A stretch of 16,624 nucleotides of DNA from Promethearchaeota archaeon (GCA_016839425.1 JAEOUI010000310.1:1-16624), one strand, 5' to 3'. Shown: positions 1 to 7,412, counted from the first letter of the stretch. Made by a program: numbers and translations. The notes: a model not told the origin generated them from the letters alone.

Positions 1-401
1 AATTTTATACAAGATGAGTGTAATGATATTTATCAATAAAACAAGCCACATTGAAATAGCACCGATTACAAAACCACTATAAAATAAAATTCCTTCGAAA
101 TTATATTCATTAAATGTATGTATAAAAGTTTCCATGATAAAAAAGGTCCCCCCGTGAACACTAAGAATAATGTCCCAAATAATGAATTGTTGTACGGTAT
201 TGATGTTATTTTTAAAAAATGTTAATCTTTTGATACATGTTATTAATAAAATAAATACGATGACAATAAATATTACATTTATTAGTAGCCCTGCTTTTTC
301 TTCTTGATAATGAGGTAAAAACCCTGAAATGATATTAATTACGATTAAAATTAAATTACTAAATGAAAAGGAATAAATAATTTTTTTTGATATTCATCCA
401 T
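1..401 (-). CDS. Partial multi-pass membrane protein, reading frame interrupted (possible frameshift)
   Basis: On the minus strand an open frame runs from about 393 to the left edge and encodes about four hydrophobic segments (for example LLINVIFIVIVFILLI and GFVIGAISMWLVLLINII). No usable ATG, GTG or TTG lies near the start of this frame; an in-frame TGA sits at 394-396 and a TAA shortly before it. A good ATG (399-401), with GAGG about 12 nt upstream, opens a different frame (MDEYQKK) that stops soon after. The two frames meet at a run of eight A on the coding strand (381-388); one more A would join them into one continuous protein. Either the assembly is one base short, the gene is decaying, or slippage occurs. 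The C-terminus is outside the window. I do not recognise the family. Confidence 0.5.
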
Positions 402-415
402 TAGACGGCTTTTCC

Positions 416-488
416 TCTTTTTAAATAGAATTGATTTTTATCTTAAAATGATTTAAGACAAGTCTGTTTTTAAATCTTTTTAAATAGA
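416..488. promoter_or_regulatory. Operator/promoter-like repeat cluster
   Basis: The 14-mer TCTTTTTAAATAGA occurs perfectly twice, at 416-429 and 475-488. On the minus strand it reads as a TATA-like TTTAAAAAGA. Between the copies lies a perfect 7-bp inverted repeat, TCTTAAA-ATGA-TTTAAGA (441-458). The cluster sits just upstream of the minus-strand membrane gene and downstream of the FrhB-like gene. A promoter with a regulator site is plausible, but low-complexity AT-rich sequence can produce similar patterns. Confidence 0.35.
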
Positions 489-505
489 TGGAGAAATAGG
501 AATTT

Positions 506-521
506 AAAAATTTTAAAAAAT
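506..521 (-). terminator. Weak T-rich termination region after FrhB-like gene
   Basis: Shortly after the TAA of the FrhB-like gene the minus strand carries a T6 run followed by AAAA and a T5 run. Archaeal RNA polymerase typically stops at such T-rich tracts without needing a hairpin. The tract is short, so the call is tentative. Confidence 0.3.
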
Positions 522-531
522 AAAGGTAAAA

Positions 532-1659
532 TTATGTTTTTTCAAGTTCCATCTCAGAAATGGCTTTTCCGCTTCTGAATGGTGTGTCGTTCACGCTTTC
601 TCCAGGAGCGTACTTGAACTTTTCCTTGAATGCTTCGTTTAGTGATTGAAAGTAGAGAGATAAAGGTAAATTTTGTGGACAGTTATTATCGCAATTTCCA
701 CATTCCACGCATCGATCCGCAACATGTGCTATTCGGGTAAGTTGATATGTTTCTTTATTGATTGCCTTGTCTTTACGCTTTTTCTGAAGGACGCAATCGA
801 CACAATAGCAAACTGGACATCCACGAATGCACATTCCACACATAGTACATTTTTGAAGTCGCTCGATTTTCTCTGCTTGTGGTACTTTTGCCCATTCTTC
901 TAGGTCTTTTTTTCGTTTTTCCTTGGCTTTTTGGACGATTTCTTCTAATTTTTTAGAATGAGCATCTCCTGAAAGCATCTTGGTTTGAATTCCAGATTTT
1001 TTTAGGGCGTCTTGACCTTTATCAGAATAAACCTTCAAGATAATTTCGTCTGACTCTATAGGGATACCAAGGTCGCTTATGGACAAGTCCGCTACGACGG
1101 GTGTTTTTCGCAAGCATCGGAGGCAGTTTTCCGCAACTGGAATGTTCAATTCCTGAGCTTTCCCTTTTATTCTTACAATAAGTCCCTTATCCCCTATTTT
1201 TTCTTTATCAATTTTAGAGGCGTCAATCTCCTTGAATTTCTTTATTCCCTTTGCTGCACTAGGAATCATGCCGCGATCTTCGATTGCGATGACAAAAAGG
1301 TTTTCTAATTTAATTTGCTTGAGCTTGGCAAGTTCCACCAGTGCTCGTGTGTCGCAAGGTCTAGCGATTAATCCTATCTTTTCTTTTAAACCGCCTTCGA
1401 GAGATTTATGCAAGTACTTCGATGCCGAATCTGTTCGTGCATAACCATATGCAATGAGGTTAGATAGGGGAAAGCTAGCAATATCGTCGGCTTTTTCAAC
1501 CACTTTCGGGACCACGGTGAACCTGTCTTCCTCCTTGGTTTTCGCGTTTACCTTCGTTTCGGCACTAATGATTTTATCAACAATTTTCTCTTTAAGAATT
1601 GTTGACAATAATTTGGGAAAATCTTCTATTTTAATGAGGTATTGAGCTTTCGCTTCCAT
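532..1659 (-). CDS. FrhB/FdhB-like iron-sulfur flavoprotein (F420- or ferredoxin-linked electron-transfer subunit)
   Basis: This 375-residue protein resembles the beta subunits of F420-reducing hydrogenase and F420-dependent formate dehydrogenase, which carry FAD and pass electrons between F420 and iron-sulfur clusters. The FrhB-type segment LIARPCDTRAL is at 98-107, with a C-x-x-C pair (NCLRC) at 179-182. The C-terminal third has a cysteine-rich motif (C271, C274, C277, C281, C284, C286, C289) and a second cluster motif (C317, C320, C323, C327), matching two [4Fe-4S] sites. A charged helical stretch lies between (about 235-260). It follows mvhD on the same strand after a 194-nt gap that contains the SECIS candidate. 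It may be co-transcribed with hdrA-mvhD or have its own promoter in that gap. By context it would be the electron input/output partner of the HdrA-MvhD module. Whether it binds F420, NAD(P) or another carrier cannot be decided from the sequence. Confidence 0.8.
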   Translation of the reverse strand: MEAKAQYLIKIEDFPKLLSTILKEKIVDKIISAETKVNAKTKEEDRFTVVPKVVEKADDIASFPLSNLIAYGYARTDSASKYLHKSLEGGLKEKIGLIARPCDTRALVELAKLKQIKLENLFVIAIEDRGMIPSAAKGIKKFKEIDASKIDKEKIGDKGLIVRIKGKAQELNIPVAENCLRCLRKTPVVADLSISDLGIPIESDEIILKVYSDKGQDALKKSGIQTKMLSGDAHSKKLEEIVQKAKEKRKKDLEEWAKVPQAEKIERLQKCTMCGMCIRGCPVCYCVDCVLQKKRKDKAINKETYQLTRIAHVADRCVECGNCDNNCPQNLPLSLYFQSLNEAFKEKFKYAPGESVNDTPFRSGKAISEMELEKT

Positions 1660-1777
1660 GAGTTTCCACTTGAGTTTTAAACTTTTATTTTAATCGAATA
1701 TATGTAATTTCATAATAATATCGATGTTTTATTAGCATAGTTGTGTTTCTAATTTAATTCTTTTTAAAAAATTTTTG

Positions 1778-1849
1778 ATGTGTTAATGGTGCAACCATTC
1801 CTTCGGCTAGATTCTCAAATTTTTAACCTAGCGTCATCAGATAACACAT
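1778..1849 (-). promoter_or_regulatory. Candidate SECIS element in the 3' UTR of mvhD, eukaryote-like core
   Basis: It begins 4 nt after the mvhD stop (read on the minus strand). An 8-bp outer stem ATGTGTTA (1842-1849) pairs with TAACACAT (1778-1785). Inside, the left strand has TGATGAC (1833-1839, containing ATGA) directly before an apical helix GCTAGGTT (1825-1832) / AATCTAGC (1806-1813, one G-U pair). The apical loop starts with AAAAA, and the helix is followed on the right by CGA (1805-1803). ATGA ... unpaired A-run ... GA is the arrangement of the eukaryotic SECIS kink-turn core. A second small hairpin, ATGGT/ACCAT with a 3-nt loop (1786-1798), branches from the right side. Location, pairing and the upstream UGA-interrupted genes support the call; I could not compute a fold. 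Confidence 0.72.
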
Positions 1850-1853
1850 TATT

Positions 1854-2294
1854 TTAAGCTTTCGCTTTAGTTTTCGCGTCGCTTTTCATCCGAATTGGAC
1901 TCGGTCCTAATTCCTTGATTTCTTTATCGAACTTTGTCGCTTCTTGTTGGAACTTTTGTCCTTCTGCGGCAGTGCAATAGCTCATTTTTAATCGCTTATC
2001 GTCAATTCCAGAATATTTAAGCACTTCTTTAAGGTATTCCACTTGTCGATAAGCGAAATAATTGCCATTCTCGTAATCACACTCTTTTGGGTATCAACCA
2101 ACAATCATCACGCCATCGGCGCCTCTTCCAAACGCCCTCATCACGATATCCGCTCCTACTCTTCCCGTACAGGGAACTAATACCGTTCGAATTGATGTTG
2201 GATATTGAGCGCGAATCGTACCCGCCATATCTGCCGAACCATATCCTCATTTCCAGCACAAGAAGGCGATAATTTTAATATCATCATTTTCCAT
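1854..2294 (-). CDS. mvhD: MvhD/VhuD-type [2Fe-2S] electron-transfer protein with two selenocysteines (UGA recoded)
   Basis: Reading through two in-frame TGA codons gives one 146-residue protein, close to the usual MvhD length. MvhD (VhuD in selenium-dependent methanogens) transfers electrons from a hydrogenase or other donor to HdrA through a [2Fe-2S] cluster. The first UGA (2247-2249) is residue 16, in FLC-W-K-U-GYGSAD, where family members have the last Cys of CCxxC. The second (2094-2096) is residue 67, in VGU-YPKECDY, where the family has GC-x-x-x-x-C. C13, C42 (VPCTGR) and C72 are retained, so Sec would replace two of the conserved cluster-region cysteines. Start ATG 2294 has GAGG nine nt upstream, and the gene follows hdrA by 14 nt, so the two are co-transcribed. 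Unaware gene calling would report only a C-terminal fragment from about 2042. Selenoprotein VhuD is established in methanogens; its presence here is inferred from the sequence. Confidence 0.92.
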
Positions 2295-2308
2295 TTCTAT
2301 TCGCCTCT

Positions 2309-4264
2309 TTACTCTTCAATAGGAAGTAATTCATCCAATAAGGCCACGTATTGGTCATCCCTGTAATAAGTGAGTTCAATAGCCTTGGAAGGACACAAAC
2401 TCGCACATGTTCCGCACCCTCGACATCGAATTATATCAACTACTAGGTTTCCCGTATCATTTACAGATATAGCATTATATGGACACGCTTCGATGCATTT
2501 ATAACACTTTGCGCATCTTTCGTCGAGAGGTGTAGCTCGAATCAGTTCCATTGTGTACTCTCCTTTTCCCATTGGTATGCCCGCAGTGGAGGCTGCACCC
2601 TTCGCTTGACTTACTGCCAATTCTATGGTTTTTTGTCCTTGAGCAGAACCTGCTAGATATATTCCTGGAACCTTTGTACTAATGGGATCCAGTCTTGCGT
2701 GATATTCTTTCAAGAATCCGTCGGAACTTTTTTCCATGTTCATAACCTTGGCGATTTCCACGGTTCCTTCAGACGGAAGGGATGCAGAAGACAAGACAAC
2801 CATGTGGAATTCCATTTCTACGACAGTATCGGTGCCCACAGGTTCGAATTGCACTGTAAGATTTTTCGTAAGCGGGTCTTCCTTGATGCTTCCTACCAAA
2901 CCTTTTATGAATAGAATACCCGCATCTCTTGATCTCCGATAATATTCCTCGTAATCCTTTCCCGCACATCTCATATCGATGTATGTGCAAATGATTTCTG
3001 AATCTGGATATTCGGATTTTATGAGTTTCGAATTTTTAAGCGATAAATTACAGCACACGACACTACACCATGGATTCTTATTTACATCCCTCGATCCTAC
3101 GCAATTTATGAATAATATCTTGCTTGGTCGTTTTCTATCAGAAGGGCGTTTTAAATGACCAAAAGTAGGACCGTTTGGTGCCAATATTCGTTCGAGTTGT
3201 ATTTGATTTATTACATTCTCGTAAGTTCCGTACCCGTAATCTTCACCTTGATACAAGTCCCAACCTGTAGCAACTATGATGGTCCCTATATCTAAATCGA
3301 TAATTTCGTCTTTTTGACTAAAATCAATGGCCTCTTGCTCGCAAGAATCCACGCATGCAAAACATTCGACGCACGATTCCCTCACGATGTCTTGAACGGC
3401 AGGAACGGCTTGAGCAAAAGCGATGTCTATGACTTTTCTCGCCGATAAGCTCTCGTCAAAATAGTTTGGTACATAAATCGGACAACGATCTGTACATGTT
3501 CCACAACCAGTACATTTATCCTCGTTTATAAATCGCGCCTTTCTCTTGACTTGGGCTTTAAAATTCCCGATATATCCATCTACTTTTACAACCTCGCTAT
3601 ATGTCAATATATCTATGTTTGGATGGCGATTGGCTTCGAGCATTTTTGGTCCGAGAATTCATATTGAACAATCGTCCGTAGGAAAAGTACGGTCCAATTG
3701 TGACATTCTTCCGCCAATTGTCGTATTTTTTTCTATGAGATATACTTTATACCCCGCGTCTCCTAAATCGATAGCTGCGCTTAATCCGGCTATACCCCCT
3801 CCAATCACGAGCGCTTCTGGCTTTACTGGAACGGTCTTTGTAGGTACGTCCTCCAAGAGACGGGCGCGGGCCAATCCCGCTCTGATGAGCTCTATTGCCT
3901 TGGCGTTAGCCCTTTCTCGATCTTGTTGGTGAACGAAACTACAATGTTCCCTGATATTTACAAACTCTAAATATCGAGGAGGTAATCCCGCTTCGCTCAA
4001 TATGGCGTGGAACACTGGTTGATGCGTTTTTGGAGTACAAGCTGCTACGACAATTTTTGATAATTTATACTCTACTATTTGTTCTTTGATATAGGACGAT
4101 CCACCTTCTGTACACATGCTCAAATACTCAAACGCTTTTACTCCCGATAACTTATTTAATTCATCAACGATATAAGGAACATCTAAAATGCCTGCGATGT
4201 TAATTCCTCAGCGACATACGAAAACTCCGATCATCTCTTTTTCGTTGGTCTGATCTTCAGACAC
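2309..4264 (-). CDS. hdrA: Heterodisulfide reductase subunit A (HdrA), flavin electron-bifurcating, with two selenocysteines (UGA recoded)
   Basis: Reading through two TGA codons gives 651 residues, normal for HdrA. HdrA holds the bifurcating FAD and several [4Fe-4S] clusters in cytosolic Hdr complexes. Visible in order: N-terminal VCRUG motif (U19, TGA 4208-4210) where HdrA has a C-x-C motif; FAD-binding VIGGGIAG (153-160); CSIU (U202, TGA 3659-3661) before ILGPKM, where the family has CSIC; then cluster motifs at C251/254/257/261, C298/301/304/308, C584/587/590/594 and C614/617/620/624. I chose GTG 4264 because AGGTGG sits six nt upstream (4271-4276); ATG 4234 is an alternative that would renumber residues by -10. 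The frame is closed upstream by TAA, with no ATG before the GTG. Sec at the CSIC site is established for some methanogen HdrA proteins; Sec at the N-terminal site is, to my knowledge, less usual. HdrB/HdrC are not in the window. Confidence 0.93.
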
Positions 4265-4355
4265 TTGTTTCCACCTTTTAACCTTAGTCCTCCAAAATTT
4301 TATTGATTCATTTTATCCTAAAAATTATGGAATATGATAAAGTATTATCCCTACG

Positions 4356-4365
4356 AATATAAAAC
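4356..4365 (-). promoter_or_regulatory. hdrA: Possible TATA box for the hdrA operon
   Basis: On the minus strand the sequence reads GTTTTATATT, a plausible archaeal TATA element about 90 nt before the chosen hdrA start. Transcription would begin about 25 nt further on, leaving a leader of roughly 65 nt. The region is very AT-rich, so chance matches are common. Confidence 0.28.
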
Positions 4366-4395
4366 ATTTTTGCCTAATTTATCCTAATATTGTTG

Positions 4396-4500
4396 TAATT
4401 TAGTAAATGAGGAAATTAAAAAATCAGTTGATCAATTCTGATAAAACTTAAACACAAATCTATTGAAATTCTAATCCATAATGTTTGATTTACTAAATTA
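4396..4500. repeat. 13-bp perfect inverted repeat in the divergent spacer
   Basis: TAATTTAGTAAAT at 4396-4408 is the exact reverse complement of ATTTACTAAATTA at 4488-4500, with 79 nt between. Within it lies a smaller imperfect dyad around the palindrome TTGATCAA (4428-4435, flanked by ATCAG and CTGAT). The 9-mer ATTGAAATT is repeated at 4462, 4514 and 4558. The whole stretch 4265-4767 between hdrA and the first zinc-ribbon gene contains no credible ORF or RNA gene that I can see; these repeats and divergent promoters are its only structure. Confidence 0.45.
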
Positions 4501-4767
4501 AATTGCGAAATCCATTGAAATTAATATAAGTGAGCATATTTATCAACAAAAGTGATAATTGAAATTGATAATCTCGATAAAATATCATACTTTAAATCAA
4601 ATCAATTTTGTTAACTATTCCTGTCTTAATTTTAGAATTTCTTATAGGTTGTATATAACATCAATGTATAAATCTAATAAATAATTAAAATTCGTAATAT
4701 AAAAATCCCCGTATCTTAAAAATTAATATGGACTTTTTTAAACACTAATTATTATATAAAGAGAAAA

Positions 4768-5616
4768 ATGATTGGTTGTAAGTATTGCGGACAGGTTAAC
4801 GAGATTGGTACCATTTTTTGTGATAATTGTGGAAAACAACTTAAGGATGTTAAAAAGTACGAATCTTTAGATTTGGAAGAATTAAACAAATTAAAGATGC
4901 ATAAACATAATAAAGGAGTGATTTTATTAACTATATTCTTTCATTGTTTAGCATTCACAAGAGTGTTGTTTTTCTTGGTTGTGTTAATTTTTTCATCGAC
5001 GATTATTGCTTCAATAGTTTCAGGAATAATAATTTTTGTCGGGATAATTTCATTTATCATAGGATGTAAAATGATCTTTGATATTTCTCTTGTTACATAT
5101 ACCACAAATCTAAAGAGTGAAGATTATAAGAAGTGCTCAACTATCACTCGAGAGTTATTTTTTACGGGACAACTTAAAAAATCCTCAAAAGAGAAAATTC
5201 AAGAATTAAATCCGAAATTCCAACAATTCGAAGTTGAATTTGATAAAATTAAGTTATTAAATTTGAAGAAGAATAAAAAATCAGCTATATATTTATTTTT
5301 CATGGTTTTGGGATTTTCCATTTGTATACCAGTTAATTATTTTACCAAGGATGTTTTTTTATCGGTTATGGTTGGATTCTCGTGTTTACTTATTTTCATT
5401 TACCCTCTTTCCTTTACCTTGAGCAAATTAAGTGAGCAATGCAACCAGATAAATATGGAACTCTTCTCTCGCCTTGAAGATCCTAAGGACACGAGTAATT
5501 TAATTTATTATATAAACTCAATTGGTTTAAAATACTTGAATAAGTATGGTATTATTTGTAATATATTGCTTTTATTTATATTAGCGATTTTAATTATTAA
5601 TATCATGATAAATTAG
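4768..5616 (+). CDS. Zinc-ribbon multi-pass membrane protein, copy 1
   Basis: This 282-residue protein begins with a zinc-ribbon knuckle pair, C4-x2-C7 and C18-x2-C21 (CKYCG ... CDNCG), followed by a conserved linker KKYESLDLEELNKLK (29-43). About five hydrophobic segments follow at roughly 50-72, 78-104, 172-190, 196-218 and 260-281. A charged loop at about 112-170 lies between the second and third, presumably cytosolic. Such ribbon-plus-membrane proteins are frequent in archaea, often without known function; the ribbon may bind a protein or nucleic-acid partner. I do not recognise a specific family. The first of two tandem paralogues, it is transcribed away from hdrA and ends in TAG. No strong Shine-Dalgarno sequence precedes the ATG, only GAGAAAA. 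Confidence 0.8.
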   Translation: MIGCKYCGQVNEIGTIFCDNCGKQLKDVKKYESLDLEELNKLKMHKHNKGVILLTIFFHCLAFTRVLFFLVVLIFSSTIIASIVSGIIIFVGIISFIIGCKMIFDISLVTYTTNLKSEDYKKCSTITRELFFTGQLKKSSKEKIQELNPKFQQFEVEFDKIKLLNLKKNKKSAIYLFFMVLGFSICIPVNYFTKDVFLSVMVGFSCLLIFIYPLSFTLSKLSEQCNQINMELFSRLEDPKDTSNLIYYINSIGLKYLNKYGIICNILLLFILAILIINIMIN

Positions 5617-5836
5617 GTTCTAGAATAATCGAGTTCAAGCGATTGGGATACTGTTCTTTATCTTTTTGAAAATTTAAATTAATGATTTTTAAGATTAAGA
5701 TATTATTTTTTCACGAATTATATTTAACATCAATTATAAATAAATTAAATTATTAAAATTCTTAATAAAAAAATACTGTTTTTGAGAAAATAATCTGGAT
5801 TTTTACCCGACCTTAAATGATTAATGAAGACGAATC

Positions 5837-6730
5837 ATGTTTGGAAAATGTAAGTATTGTGGAGAAATTAACAAAAACGGAGTAATTTTTTGTATAAATT
5901 GCGGAAAACAACTTAAGGACATAAAAAAATACGAATCGCTGAATTTAGAAGAATTAAAGAAATTAAAATCTCATAAATTAGCTAGAGGGGCTACATTATT
6001 AATCTTGTGCATCCAAAGTTTAGCTTTAGCAAGAGTATCATTTTTTTTAATCACATTGCTTTCTCTATCTTCAATTATAGGTTTTATTATAGCTGGAATA
6101 CTAATTATAACGGGAATTCTCTCTTCTATTGTAGGATTCAAGCTTTTATTTGATCTGAATCTTGTCAAATATAGCGTTGATCTCAAGAGTGATAGTGAAA
6201 AAAAATATAACGACATTTTAAATGAATTAATTTTTAGGAAGGAAAGAAAAATAGCCTCTAAAGAAAAAATTCAAGAAATACAGTCTAAATTCAAGCCCTT
6301 TGAAGCAGATTTAAACGAGGTGAAGAGTATTTTTTCGAAGAGAAATCGAACAGTATCAACATTTTCTTTCCTTTTTATTCTAGCGTTTTGTATATGCTTA
6401 CCAATTAATTATATTACAAAGGATGTATTTTTATCTTGGATGACTGGAATTTCTTTCGGTCTCATCTTTATATATCCCTTCTGTTTTATTGGAAAAAAAT
6501 GGAACGAACAATCTCTCGAAATGAATTTTCAGCTACTAACTCTTTCTGATGATCCTAAAGATAAAGAAGACTTTTTGTATTACTTGTCCTTAATCTCTTG
6601 GAAATCGCTTAAAAAAACATCGATTCTATGTATCATTTTTATGATTTTACTAATAGTAATCTTGTTTATGAATTCTGCTATTAATTACGACCTCTCTTTT
6701 GGAATTGGTACTGATGTTTATGGAATGTAA
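5837..6730 (+). CDS. Zinc-ribbon multi-pass membrane protein, copy 2
   Basis: This paralogue of the preceding gene has 297 residues and is similar along its whole length. The ribbon cysteines are C5, C8, C19 and C22, the linker is KKYESLNLEELKKLK, and the hydrophobic segments occupy matching positions (about 51-75, 79-105, 174-192, 198-220, 262-280). The central loop is charged but more diverged than the ribbon and linker, suggesting those are under stronger constraint. It has a short C-terminal tail (NYDLSFGIGTDVYGM) that copy 1 lacks. It lies 220 nt after copy 1, with a duplicated leader, so it is probably transcribed from its own promoter. Function unknown. Confidence 0.8.
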   Translation: MFGKCKYCGEINKNGVIFCINCGKQLKDIKKYESLNLEELKKLKSHKLARGATLLILCIQSLALARVSFFLITLLSLSSIIGFIIAGILIITGILSSIVGFKLLFDLNLVKYSVDLKSDSEKKYNDILNELIFRKERKIASKEKIQEIQSKFKPFEADLNEVKSIFSKRNRTVSTFSFLFILAFCICLPINYITKDVFLSWMTGISFGLIFIYPFCFIGKKWNEQSLEMNFQLLTLSDDPKDKEDFLYYLSLISWKSLKKTSILCIIFMILLIVILFMNSAINYDLSFGIGTDVYGM

Positions 6731-6846
6731 TATTACTCGAGTTCAAGTGTTATTTTGTCATTTATCTTCTCAAAAATATAAATATGTGTTTTCAAAAAGT
6801 AGTAAATATTCTCAAAATTAGATAGAAATAGACATCTAAAAGAAAT

Positions 6847-6863
6847 AAAAAAAAGTAAAAAAA
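6847..6863 (-). terminator. T-rich archaeal terminator after the AOR-ferredoxin operon
   Basis: Read on the minus strand, T7-AC-T8 follows the ferredoxin stop codon by about 12 nt. This is the expected form of an archaeal oligo-T terminator and marks the end of the aor-ferredoxin unit. Confidence 0.6.
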
Positions 6864-6875
6864 TAAATTAGAATT

Positions 6876-7412
6876 TTATTTTGCTTCCTCGAGCAGCTCC
6901 GAAAAGAGCTTCTTGGCTGCGTCAATCCTGGTTTCCTCGCCGATTTGAACAACTGTCTTGAGCGAGATGGCCTCCTTGGGGCAGACTGCTATGCATTGGG
7001 GCTCCTTTTTGCCAACTTCGGGATCGATGAATTCGTCCTTCATGCCTTCGCACAAATCGCACACGAGCGCTTTCTGAGTGTTTAAATGTAGCGAAATCAC
7101 GCCAAAATCGCACGCTCGGACGCAAAAGCCGCAACCGTTGCACTTGTCGTTGTCCACTAAGATGGATCCTTCTTCGTCCTTGTCTAATGCCTTCTCAGGA
7201 CAACTCCTAATACAAGGCGCGTCGTCGCATTTCTGACAAGACAAGGCAACATTCAAGATAGGTTCAATGCGAATCCTGTGAATTCTCGTGTTTATTGGAT
7301 TAAAACTACCGTCGTGCACGAAAGAGCACACTGATTCGCATGTCTCGCATCCCGTGCAGAGATCTGCGTTTACGACTATAAATTGATGATGTTTCTGTTT
7401 TTTCGGTGCCAT
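6876..7412 (-). CDS. Four-cluster ferredoxin, electron-transfer partner of AOR
   Basis: This 178-residue polyferredoxin is of the type that serves as electron-transfer subunit for molybdenum/tungsten enzymes (HycB/DmsB-like pattern). Sixteen cysteines form four [4Fe-4S] sites: C19/22/25/29, C59/62/67/71, C91/94/97/101 and C118/121/140/144, with the usual crossed pairing expected between first and fourth and between second and third. There is no signal peptide, so it acts in the cytoplasm. Its ATG directly follows the AOR stop codon with no gap. A strong Shine-Dalgarno GGAGGT (7422-7427) lies within the last codons of aor, nine nt before the start, so the two are translated from one message. 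It probably passes electrons between AOR and the ferredoxin pool or another redox partner. Confidence 0.88.
   Translation of the reverse strand: MAPKKQKHHQFIVVNADLCTGCETCESVCSFVHDGSFNPINTRIHRIRIEPILNVALSCQKCDDAPCIRSCPEKALDKDEEGSILVDNDKCNGCGFCVRACDFGVISLHLNTQKALVCDLCEGMKDEFIDPEVGKKEPQCIAVCPKEAISLKTVVQIGEETRIDAAKKLFSELLEEAK

Larger units (their letters stand above)
4656..6775 (+). repeat. Tandem duplication: two gene copies with conserved upstream and downstream flanks
   Basis: Copy 1 runs from about 4656 to 5680 and copy 2 from about 5725 to 6775. TAACATCAAT lies at 4656-4665 and 5725-5734, exactly 112 nt before each start codon, and the AT-rich leaders are alignable from there to the gene. 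Downstream, TCGAGTTCAAG occurs at 5629-5639 and 6737-6747, followed by similar T-rich sequence. The duplication therefore included promoter, gene and 3' flank. The copies have since diverged by many substitutions, so it is not recent. Confidence 0.85.

Noticed and set aside
394..396. In-frame TGA in the left-edge membrane gene as another Sec codon
   Set aside because: No start codon exists between the preceding TAA and this TGA, no conserved Cys site is recognisable, and a one-base slip at the A8 tract explains the frame better.
2077..2259. Arg/Gly/Ser-rich minus-strand ORF overlapping mvhD
   Set aside because: It is out of frame with the read-through MvhD protein, which has clear family motifs across the same bases.
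1854..4264. UGA read as tryptophan (alternative genetic code) instead of Sec
   Set aside because: Tryptophan is encoded by TGG throughout the window, including within mvhD (W14), and in an AT-rich genome a UGA=Trp code would favour TGA. All four UGAs fall on conserved Cys positions instead.
1854..4264. hdrA and mvhD as decayed pseudogenes
   Set aside because: There are no frameshifts, full normal lengths, all other motifs intact, good ribosome sites, and a SECIS-like structure follows. Four independent stops landing exactly on Cys sites is not decay.
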